Below the pieces are notes generated by a model. It had not been told where the DNA came from and did no database searches. It saw only the letters and a list, made by a program, of their open reading frames with translations. Shown here in pieces: positions 37,101-49,100 of a DNA stretch of 64,000 bases (its first letter is position 1; each line of letters begins with the position of its first letter). Made by a program: the position numbers and the translations under genes. This DNA comes from Mactra quadrangularis. Its lineage: Eukaryota; Mollusca; Bivalvia; Venerida; Mactridae. Where the stretch lies: NCBI GenBank assembly GCA_025267735.1, contig CM046308.1, positions 36,259,267 to 36,323,266 of the forward strand, written 5' to 3'.

Positions 37101-40100
37101 TGCAGTTTTGTAAAGATCTGACAATAAATGGCCGAAATATATGCTAAATTGAAAACTTTAACGCAATGGTTAACGACATCGGACGCCAGCCCACCTGCCC
37201 ACCTGCCCACATGCCCGTGTATCGCCAAACTTTTTTGTTGAAAAATCGGGCTAAAAATAACATTACATGTTTGGGTAAACATTAAAATAAACCAATACAT
37301 TCCAGAGGTAAGGCAGCATAGAAATAAAAGTTGTATAGTTCATTTTTACAAAATAAATGAGGCAGATAAAACCACCCCTCTCTTAGTCAATCATGCTTGT
37401 AATGGTAAAACGTTTTACCATTACACTAACAAGACACTAAATAAAAATATATTAGAATTACATTTCATTGGCATTCTGAGCATCCCCTGTTATGGAGTAG
37501 TTTATTTTTACGTACATTAAACAGGGTGTTGCTTTTTGTTTGAACTATAGCATCATTCAATACACCCTGGGCTTTCAGGCCAGCAGTAAATAATACCATA
37601 TTATAAATGTACAATACACAGGACCTTAATATAAACAATGCAACTATAAACATTCAGTCCGATTTTATCAGGTTAGCCATGACGGCACTTGACAATTTTT
37701 AGAGTTTTGAAACATTTCTATAAAAAGGTAAAACAGCTTATTCAACAAACAAATTGATAACTGTCTTCATAAAAATAATACTACAAGAATTAAACATGAC
37801 TCTGTGGTCATGATGGTAAGATTATAAAAATTGAGATGTATTGAATATTTTGATCCCAGGGATTGAGTCCTGTTTGATATTGCTTAAATTTTAATAATAT
37901 TTTAAGCACCATGGAAACTCGCACCTAAAATCCATGTGTAGTACAAAGCCAAATGTATATAACAAGAAATGTAATGTGGAAACCACATTAAAGCCTGATT
38001 CAAAAACTTTTACGCAAAAATTACAAAGGGAAATAATGCATAATAAACCCAGGTAGAGTTATGGTTACTGCCTTACTCTGTTCATCACATGGTATGTTAT
38101 CCTTGTATGAAGGTTCATGAAGATTTGAACGTAAATAGCAGAAATATATGGTAAAGAAAAAAAACTTTAACGCAATGGTTAACAACACCAGACGCCCGAC
38201 CGGCCGCCCGACTGGGTTTCGCCAAACTATAAGCAGATTTTATTTGGTTATAAAATCCGGCTTATAATATTTTTAGCATCATGGAAACTCACATCTAAAA
38301 ATTATTCCTGTGTAGTACAAAGCCAAATGTATATAAAATCAAAACTATACAGATTAGCCTGTGTACTGTACTTAGTTTTTGATACGATGCTGTCTAGCCG
38401 ACTTTACTCAAAATGAATGAGGGGAAAGTATTGAATATGATCAACAATTATAATATGCCAACCATGGTCTATAGTAAATTATTTCAGTCTGAATCACATA
38501 TAGATGCTGCAAGTGAAGCCAAATATTCAAATACATGTTACAGTAAAGTTCGCTGGCTCAAACTCGAAGGGACGTGAACAAAAAATCGAGTAAGCCAGGT
38601 GTTTGACCTGGCCGACATTCGTCCGAGTTCGACGATATTACTTCCCTTTGTTTTGTAATTGTTTCTATTTGTTATCTCCCTTAGTTTAATATATAACCCG
38701 AACACACAGTTCGTTCAAATTTCATGTGAACGTAGTCAGTACAAACTGCAAAAGAATTGACTTATAACTTATTTGTTGTTCGTTAATTTCGTAACTAAAA
38801 TGGCACAAACTGTTTGTTCGCAATTTTTATCAATTAAAACAAACAGACAAGCTGTATAATTACGCGCTAATTACATTGTTTTATTGAGGCCTTAGTTACT
38901 CTTTTTATTTTTTATTTTTAATCATACCATGACACTTTACAACATGTGTCCGCCAACAATGTGCAATCAACAAACAATTCTATTGTTAAGCATGTTAAAA
39001 TGTTTTGGACAAATTAACATCAATTTACAAATCTATTGTAAATTATCACGCCGTGTTATTATCGGGCGTCACAAACAATGACTACGATTAAGATTTAACT
39101 GCTGATGTGTGAAAATCTATTGTTCGAAAGAGACAATGGTTATATAGTGTATTTGTAAACCGCGGGACCGTGATATTGGTTCGAAAGTTCGACTCAGTCC
39201 TGTTTGATTCAAAAGAGGTTGACTTATATAGATATAGAAGTGAAATTGATCGGTGCCAGACAATGTTTTCGACTCAGTCAATTAATTCGACCTGGTGGTG
39301 TTCGAGAGAATGAACTTCAACTGTATTATCATAATTATTTATCTACATGTACTATAAAAGTATCATATTTAAAGAATAATTGATAAATATACAAATTAAA
39401 GAAACAAAAAACAATTAAACAAAATTAAGATAGTGCTGGAATTTCTTTCGTTCATGCTTAATAGTAAAATGCAGTGTTATACCATAAAAAGAGATAGGAT
39501 AAAAATATCATTATAGTGAAAAGGTAATCTAATACTTTCATTGACAAAAAAATGTCATCTTAGAAGGTGAATGACTACATCTTGCAGAAGAAACAATTTC
39601 ACATTATATCAGCCTAAAATAAATTTAGATCTAACTAAACACAGAACTAAGCATGAAAGAAACCGAATATTTGTCAGTTTTGGAATAAGATCTATAATTA
39701 TTATTTTAACTTGTGAGCATAGAAAACAACATTTTCACTCATCAAAATAAGTTTTCCAAGCTCACTAAAAAAGAACAAGAACAAATGTGGAAACCGCATT
39801 AAAGCCATTTAAAAACTTTAACGCAAAAATTACAAAGGGAAATAATCCATAATTAAGGCAGGTAGAGTTGTGGTTACTTTCTTATTCTGTTCATCACATA
39901 GTATGTTATCATTGTATGAAGTTTCATGAAGATCTGACAATAAATGGCAGAAATATATGCTAAATTGAAGACTTTAACGCAATTATTAGCGACATCGGAC
40001 GCCCGACAGCACAAACCCACCCGTCCACACACCTGCCCAAGGCTAAAATTGATCATACGCCAAAGTTGACAAATATCCTTATTTTCTACCTACCATACGA

Positions 40101-43100
40101 TACAACTATGCATGAATGTAAAAAATAAATTAAAAAAGTATAGGACTTGTGCAATTTGAACCTTTGCAGAAAAATTACTACACAGGACACATTTGTTTTT
40201 ACTGTATCATAACCAACTGCAGTATTTTGGATGATGTTCATTGGTAAAATAATATTACTACACCATGCATTGTTGATATCTAAAATGAAAGTTTAAAGTG
40301 ACTTATAATCCCGATGTGGCCGGGTGGGTAATTATCTGAATTTTCATTATATCATTGTATTTACATGTATATGCACATGACACTGTCCGCATTCCCGTCC
40401 GTCTGTACGTCTCTGTCTGTCTGTCTATCTATCTATCTACTTGATAGTTTGTGTACGTGATTGTCAGTGATGCATTTATTGGTTAATCCTATGGTCACAA
40501 TTTTGATTGGACTCTTCCAACCTGCTCACCAAATACAATCGGACTATAGCTAATGAAGGACAACAAAGACCAGTCACAGTAACTCACCAATCAGCTAAAA
40601 TGAGATAAAACAGCCAGCCTGCCAGTATTTTCTCATTAATCTTAATTTTTGCAGTAAATCTGTCTTTGAACAGTAACAACTTGCTGTATATCATTTAAAA
40701 TTAAATGTTAGACCTGGTTCAATAGCCAGCCACTGCATGAAAGTGAGAAAGATGTAACAAATGTGAACAAACATTATGTAAGTGACACGGCAAGCCCAGT
40801 TTATCTATAGTGATTTATATGTGACTTTTACGCAAAAATTGCTTCATACAGTACTAGAACATTTGAGAAACTGATAAAATTTTCCCTTCATCAGGATATA
40901 CTAGATTCCCATGAAAAATTGTCAGTCCAGGAAAAAAAGTCAGTTCTGAATAGAGACAGGAAATACAATGAATAACTCACCAGATTTCTCAAGTTTATGA
41001 GCAATATCTTCAAGATAGACTCGACTTGATTGCATCATTCTTTCAAGTTCCATAACTCTATCATTTAAACGTTTCATACTCTTTCTATGAGTTCTTAGAT
41101 CTTCCTGCAAGCTGATTAGTCTGTAATACAAATAGTAAAAATTTAAAGTTTAAACAACCCTTAAACCAGTCTTTGAACTTAGCCAGTGGACCGTGGAAGG
41201 AGTCCACCGAAATCACTGTCAGTCCAGTGACTTTTAGAGCGGGCATGGCCAAGCGATTATGACGTTAGACTGGTATTCATTTGATAGCCAGCTACGCATT
41301 GGTTTGAATCCCATCCAAAACCTAGCCCATTGTTTTCTTGAGCAAGAAACCTAATTCTACTAGCTCAGTACTGGCGGACCAGGAAGCAGACTGGAAAGCG
41401 ATAAATCTAAGTTGTAAGAATTTTTTTTTGCAATCAAGCTAAAATTAGTATACTAATACTTTTAGAAGTGAGTGGTTCGATGGTCTATCAACAATTTTCA
41501 ACAACATTTATCCTTATACAATAACAAGTCATTATTTTGTTGTTATATTGATAACTTAATTTTGAATATGTTATTCTATATCAATAAAATGGACAGCATA
41601 TTTCAACAAATCATCAAGATTGTTGTAGTCAGGTAAACTTTCATTAGGTACAGTAAAAACTCCATTTCACTGGACCGATTGTCCAATGCCAATAAAAGTT
41701 TGTCCTGAAGGCTGCCTAAACTAGTAGATAATATGGGCTGTAATTATGAAGATCTATAACATTTATATAACAGATAATACACCCTTAAAAATCCACTTAT
41801 AACAGTTAGTTGGTAATTGAGATTATATAGATAAGCATGGGCGGATCCAGCAGGGGGTCAGGGGGGTCCAGACCCCCCTAGAACTTGCAAAATGTACATG
41901 TCCATTAGTGTATTTCTAGCTTGTAAGTAATTTTTAAGTAGTATGAAGCAATTTTTCTCAGTGCTTAACATAGAGTCAATGATAAAAAAATAAAGTAAAA
42001 AATATTTAACTGCACAAAAACTTTAATCAGAAGTGTGGACGCGGATGTGGACGCTAGGGCGAGTAGGAGAGCTCTCCATTTACTATGTAAAGTCGAGCTA
42101 AAAAGTCCAATCTTACATGTCTCCCTGTCTGGATGCTAATGAATTATTCTCAGCCTTAGCTTCCTCTGCGGCAGTATATTCTCTAGCTACCTTCTTCCAA
42201 AATACAGTTGTATCTAATAATGACTGCTTCTTAGAACTTCTAATCCTCTTACCCTGCAATATATAACAATTATTTTTCGTTTTTTCTCAACTATCAAAAC
42301 ATGAATAATTTCACGGTGAATGCGTTTGTTAAAATTATTGTCGTAAAACCCCATGAGTTTCAGAAAGTGTGTATACTTACCCAATAAAAAAAAAGAAAAA
42401 ATGTCCAAATGTCCATCAACATTTTACATCCACAATTATCCCAATTTATTGAAAGATCTTTATGTTATTGTATTGTTAATTTTACCAAAATATTATTATA
42501 GATCAGCATATATTAACATACCGCTTTTTTGTCCAGTGAGAATTCATTTGATCAAGTAAAAAAATCCATTTCACTGGACTGATTGTCCAATGCTGATGAA
42601 AGTTTGTCTTGAAGACGGTAAAAGCTTTGGCAGGATTTAAACTTGGGAGTCTCAGGAGTAACTTAAAACACCCCAAAGAACTTAGAAAACCCCAAAAAGA
42701 CTTTGAAGCCCTCAAATGAAAACATAGAAACTCTTTAAATCCAAAGATTAACTTCAGATATGCATTCAAATTGCTGAATAATGTATTTATTTGAATTAGA
42801 TTGAAAAGAATGAAGATGAAAGGTTTCTTTGAGATTTTCTAAGTTCTTTGGGGTGTTCTAAGTTCTTTGGGTTTCGTTGGGGTGTTTCGACAGACCAGCA
42901 GATCAATCCAATCAATAAAAAAATGTTTGTTGCAAATAAAGTTTTTTTACATTATTGAACAAATATTATTATAAGGTTTACATTTCATTTGTGTTCATAT
43001 GAACTGGACTCAATCAAATTTCTGATTGTCCCCACTTTTTAGACTAATAGGGCCATTGTCCCGGCCAATCAAATCCTTGGCAGAACCCTGGTAGCTAAGT

Positions 43101-46100
43101 CATAGTTAACTCACATATATTTAAGCCATTTGTTTTTCTTTAATCTTGGTTAAATGCCATGTCAACACAATTTTAGGGTTATTTTAGGCAGCCACTAACT
43201 AAACAAGCTTTCCTGGAACTTGTCTATAACCTGTACTGGCCAATAGACATCATTGTCTAAGGAGTAAAAATATTTGACAGATGGTAAAGTTTGGAGGATT
43301 TGATTACTTGATTTCTTTAGTTAGCTATCAGAAGTCAAGTATTAGCGTGTAGATTTTTAGATACAAATCTTAGTGAGCGGTGTTCTGGCCAGCTAAAATA
43401 TTGCATTGAATCCGCATTGAAATGAATATAAGGTACAATAATAGGACTGCTGCGAGTATCCGAGTACACAGATATTCATGATCCCAACCAGAAAATCGAG
43501 TACGAATAATCGTCACGTCCGAAATCGTCGAATCGTGATCTATTTTTTTTTAAATAATGAAAGAGCATTTTCAGCTTAATAACCAGTGAAACGAGTCGCA
43601 CTACTAATGAAAATTTTAATTTAATTCAAAATTTCAGTTGATACACATTTAAACAAAAATATTATCGCTAAAAATTTTCCATAAAACGCCTGGTAATAGA
43701 AATGTTTGAGTACATGGTTTTCCATTTATTAAAAGCGTATGTAATCCTTCACGTATTTTTGTAATAACATGAAATCCTACATGCTACTCTATTAACTAGT
43801 GAATCGTGGTTCGATTCGTGAATTGCTACACATGAATCGTGGTTCGGATCGGATCCTTGTGAACTAGGGCTGCAACAATTTGATAAATCCAAAATCGATT
43901 GCAAGGGACCTGCGATTTTTTGACACCTGTCTTTAAAACTGTCCAAGAATTTAAGACTTTTAGTTTCAATATAAAAATTGTGAAAATAAATTAGTATCAA
44001 AATTCAACTGATTAATTGATCTTGTCCAGAATTCATGTTGAAACTATAAAGAAAACTTCCATTTAATCAATATCGTTGCTTAACGATTTCGCTACTTATC
44101 GCTATGAAAAAGCGCTTTCTTGTAGCGCTTCTTCTTAGGAAACAGCTTGCTATTTACCAAACTCCCCCGCAGCGGTTATCTCCCTTTATCAAATCTTTTG
44201 CGCTCATTGCAAATGCATTTTTTCGGGGCAATTTCAAACTAAATAAGTCTTTAAAAAGTATAAAATCATTGCAAAAACATGTTTAAATGAATAATAACAA
44301 TTATTTATTGATTTCAATTCATCTTATTCAGTCAAACATAAAAACAAAAATTGTCGGCAAACAGGAAGTAACAGTACTGCGGAGGCAGGTCTCAGGTAGC
44401 GAAGATTTTTTTCGCTGGCTTTCACTACATAGCGAAATAAGGCGATATCTTGTAGCAAGTCGTTTCTTATGATTTTGATACGAAGCGATACCTAGCGAAA
44501 TGCATGGGCAACGCGCCCATCGTTAGTTGTAATCTCAAATGAAAGTTTTAATGTACATTTGTGATAAACTATAAAAAAATTGAATCAAAAGAAGAATTGG
44601 CATTGAATCAACTTTCCAGTGAATCGTTGCAGCCCTATTGAGATTCAATGACTAAACTATTAGGGCTGTGGATCGGCCAGAAAGTGGAGATCCGATCTGA
44701 ACTACAATTCATGTTTAGCGATTCACTAATCAAACCACGAATCTCATGTTATGGAAAAGCATACAGGAATTCGTGTAATAACAAAATAAGTGAAACATTA
44801 CAGAAGCTTTAAATATATGGGAAACCATGAACACCAAACATTTTTATCAGACGTTTTATGGGCAATTTCAGTGATAAAAGTTTTGTTCAAATGTGTATCA
44901 ATCGAAATTTTGATACAAGATAATTCGGTCCCTACATAATTTACACTTTTTATTTGTAGTGCGACTCGTTTTCTAGTGGTAATTAAGCTGAAAATATTCT
45001 TACATTATTTTTCAAAACTAGATCGCGATCCGACAATATCGGACATGACGAATATTCGTACTCGGTTTTCTGGTCGAGATCGCGAATATCCGAGTACTCG
45101 GATACTCGCCACAGCCCTATAAACTGTACACACCAGAGAAATCACCTATGGGTTGAGGCTTATAGCTACATCTACATCACTCATGTGTCCCAGAGTAGAG
45201 AGTAGAGTGATTATAATAGTACCTTAACAGTATAATCAATGCAAGTTTTATTATCTAACCTTATGAGGACAGCACCATCTGCTACAATTGTATTCACATC
45301 GTTTACATTTCTGATATAAAAACTTTAATATTAAGTAAACGAAACTGATAACTGTAAACGGTGGTGGTAGACTAAATCTTTCTATAAAGTCAGCTATCAA
45401 TGCATATCTCTGAAACTTCCAGACTTCACTCGCCATTTTATCAACCTTAGCTATTGTTAGGCTGAAAAACAAAATATAGAAATTTGAAAGTTGATCATAG
45501 CTTGAAGCAATGTTGAAGATATTCAACCTATGAATATATACTAATTATAAGTTACAGAGTGTTTTGAAAGTCTGCTTCACTGTAAAGCAACTTTACATTT
45601 TTTTAAGTTTAGCGCTTTGAAGCGCTAAACTTTTTACCAGCATCTCACAGCCGTTTCAGGTTTCGCCAACACAGGTCATATAAAAAGTAGTTCTGTTGAA
45701 CTCTATTTTACCACAACCACTAAGTTTTCCTTCATAGTATGTACGAATTGTCTCTCTTTTACGAAATCATAGACCAAAATACATCATATGGAACATAAAA
45801 TTATTTAAAATATGCTTTCCAAAGTTTTCATTTTATATTATGCACCTTTCAAAAAGCGCTAGCCAGCGATAGCCTTGTGAAACGTGCCCCTTGATATGAA
45901 TACGCGCAAGGATATCGAACTACTTTTCTATGACGTCACTCAACCCACGGAGAGGAACGAAGTTGCCGGAAAGAGTCGAACTCTATTGAAGATGTCTGCC
46001 GCCTGAACTGTAAAGTCAACACAATGAAATTATCGAGGGATTCCGTGAAATTAGACGAAATGATCGATATGCATTCGATCGCGATTGATTTGAATATCAT

Positions 46101-49100
46101 AGATGTGTTACAATGATTTTAAAGCGTTTGATCATGACTGCGTGGCTTTGTATGATAGCGATAAGTCGAGTTTTTTTGCATACTTTTTTGCATTACGATT
46201 TGACCTAATTATTCCGGAATTACAATTTATGAGTTTCCCCGTCCGTGCACAGGCGGTACAAATAACGGTTGTTACATTGTAGTGCTAAATTGTACGAACT
46301 ATGGAATAATTACTATTGTTCTTTGTACACACGTTTGCATTGGAACGACGAAATGAACCCGAATATTGTCTGACAATAGATTGCATAGCGAAATGAAAGT
46401 GAAAGTCGCATTGACGCTTACCATACAATGAAGCTTTAGAAATAATCATATAATGTATCATGCATGAATTGTATCAAGCTTTAACCTGATTTACGGGTGA
46501 ATCTTGTTGTTACAAGTGTATTATCCTACAAAGTGTCACGGCACTTACTTGTGCTGTGGGTTGTTAACATTATGGGAAGACCTATATGTAATTATAAACG
46601 GCCCGAAAGCTCAGTCAAGAGAGCACTCGACCTGTAAGCGAGAGGTCCTGAGTTCGAGTCCCGGTTAGCTTGTATATTTTTCTTCCTTGTGACATTTTGC
46701 GCCAAACCTGGGACTGTGGCAATTACTTGGTCAGTTGAGAAACGCTTGTAACAAAATAAATGCTCCTTAAATGGCCTGGAATTCTGAAATTCCAGACGAA
46801 TTTCCAGTATGTCACGATACTCACCTGTACACATTATGGGAAGAAGGATATGTAAGCGCTCGGATAGCTCAGTCCGGAGAACACTCACCCTGTAAGCGGG
46901 AGGTACTGGGTTCGAGTCTCGGCCAGGCAGTATATTTTTCTTACCTTTAAATACAAGTGCATAGTGCACCCAAGTGCAGACTTGATTGAGCTACTCTAGT
47001 TACTCTTCTTGCGCTTTGTTCTCCAAAGGACAATGAAGGGATGCACAACAGGTACTCTCAGTGCACTCTGATCTGGCTTACGGTCATTTCTCCACTAACA
47101 GGAATGAATTGAACCTGTGGCCTCTTTGTTGCCTGACAGATACTCAGTTGATAATAATGTATACACATTAGTTGACATGAAAGATTGCTGTATATCCATA
47201 TGTGTAGCCTTGTTTAAAACTTATCCCATTGTTGTCTTAATTTCAGAAAAATACTTTGAAGTTTGTATGAATGCAAATCAATAAAGAAAAATATTGCTTA
47301 ATAGAAATATTGCATTAAAAATTGATAAAACTTAGTGATAGCCCTTTATTTCAGAGAAAATTGATAACCGATTGTATGAAGTGTAATGCAAGTTATGGTA
47401 CATAAAATTAACCATTATATTAAACCAACCTTACAAGCTGTTACAATTTTCATTTTAATCACTTACACACTAATTATGTTTTCCAGGGTGCAAGCCACAT
47501 GCTGAACTAGAAAAAGTAAATTATAAATTTCTTGTGAAAGACGTTAAACAGTTGTCTCCAGCAGAACCGACATGTTAATTGGAAGCCTTTCAAAAAGTTA
47601 TATGTAGTTGGGTTCCAAAATCCAGTCATTTGTCATGCACTCAGCAATGGAAGCAAGGTAATGCAATGTGTAACTCAGTACTTTTAACTTGCAAGAGCTC
47701 TAAGATACTGATTTTAAGATCTGTAGTATTGTAATACACTTATGAAACATTAAGATTTTATGTTTGATTAATTGAATTTGAATGCTTCTTAATCCTGACT
47801 GGCTAGGTCAGTGGGTAACACACAAGTCTACTAATCGGCAAATGCCTTAAGGAGGTCGTTGGCAGTATTCTTTATTGACACATTTTTACGCAGAGCTTGG
47901 TAAGGAATTAATGTTCATTTTTCCTCTTACCGCTGATTCTAAATCAAGATAGGCAGTTATCAGTCAACAACGGAAAAATGCACCCATTAACTGGTCAAAA
48001 GATTCAGATTTCAAGGAAGGGCCGGGAGTTGACTGACCCTTGATTTTTTGCTACAGGTTTAAATCTAACAAAAACATGAGAATGTTTCTAGTATACATGA
48101 ATTGCAATGCTAGCGGCATGGCTAGCTCAGTTTGTAGCACGCAAGTCTACTGATCGAGGGGTCGTAGGTAAGATTCTCAGGCTGGACATACTTTCGTGGA
48201 GCTTGATTATGAAATTATTGATACGGCCATTCTCCCTCCTACCTCTGATTCTAAATCATGTAGGGCAGTTGTCAGTCACTGACTAAAGTATGCGCCTAGT
48301 AGTTGATTACCAGCTAAATCCAGAGATTTATCCTTTCCAGGAAGAGTTACTATGTGGACTGACCGCCATTATATGAACTATACAAAGTTTTGCAAAGGTG
48401 TTAAATCCATCAACAACAAATTTTATGGCTTGTTAGTTTGTAACTAAGTTCCATGAAAATGTAGAACAAAAAGCCTGCAAATAATCTGTGTGAAACACAT
48501 TATGTTTGTCAAAGACAGGGTTTATCATATAAACACCAATTTGCATTCTGCGCTCTATGTTCTCCATCAAACCTCATCAGAATGTCAGTGTCAGGTATGG
48601 CACAGAAAGCCAGATAAATCAGTTCTGGCCTTGAATTATTTAATATGCATAGGCTGTGACACTGATTTTTTTATAAAAAAACTAGATGAAATTACTTTGT
48701 ATCTTGTTGTTGATTTAGGTCCAAGATTGCTGCTATGCATTGGAATGAAAATTCTAGATGGCAATGTAGTAAAAGAAAAGATGGGAAGAATAAGTACAGC
48801 ATTTTATATCCAACGGTAAAAATTGGTGATGCCATTGTGAAGAAAGAAAAACCTGAGCAAACTTTTCCGATGTATTACTTTTATACGTCTGTTTGAAAAA
48901 CGGGATGTATTATGTTATAATGTTGTCTGTTTGTCTGTGGACAGTTGCTTGTCCGGATGATAACTCAACAAATGATGTAGCTAGATTCCCCAAATTTCAT
49001 GTGTGGATAGCCCTTGGGTAGAGGGTTTGCCCTATTGATTTTGAGACCCCAGGGTCAAAGGTCAGGGTCACTGGGACTTAAAATATGAAAACTTTGTCCG

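Larger units (their letters stand above)
43442..45119. mobile_element. composite hAT-like element with nested insertions
   Basis: Ends TAGGACTGCTGCGAGTATCC and GGATACTCGCCACAGCCCTA. GAATCGTGGTTCG and GATCGGATC blocks left of the centre are mirrored right of it. The inner hAT-like element (43865-44637) and family H copy 1 (44073-44518) sit inside, and another start-like TAGGGCTGTGGATCGG is at 44661. No clean outer 8-bp duplication was found. It ends 141 nt from channel exon w9. Confidence 0.65.

Noticed and set aside
46600..46950. Two tRNA genes (box A and box B, GTA or TGT-like anticodon region)
   Set aside because: Acceptor and anticodon stems do not pair, and both lie in the same tandem repeat unit.
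46592..46969. 125-residue - strand frame (PGRDSNP.P..., [13 protein letters not shown])
   Set aside because: Reading of the tRNA-like box B sequences, a known artefact of such repeats.
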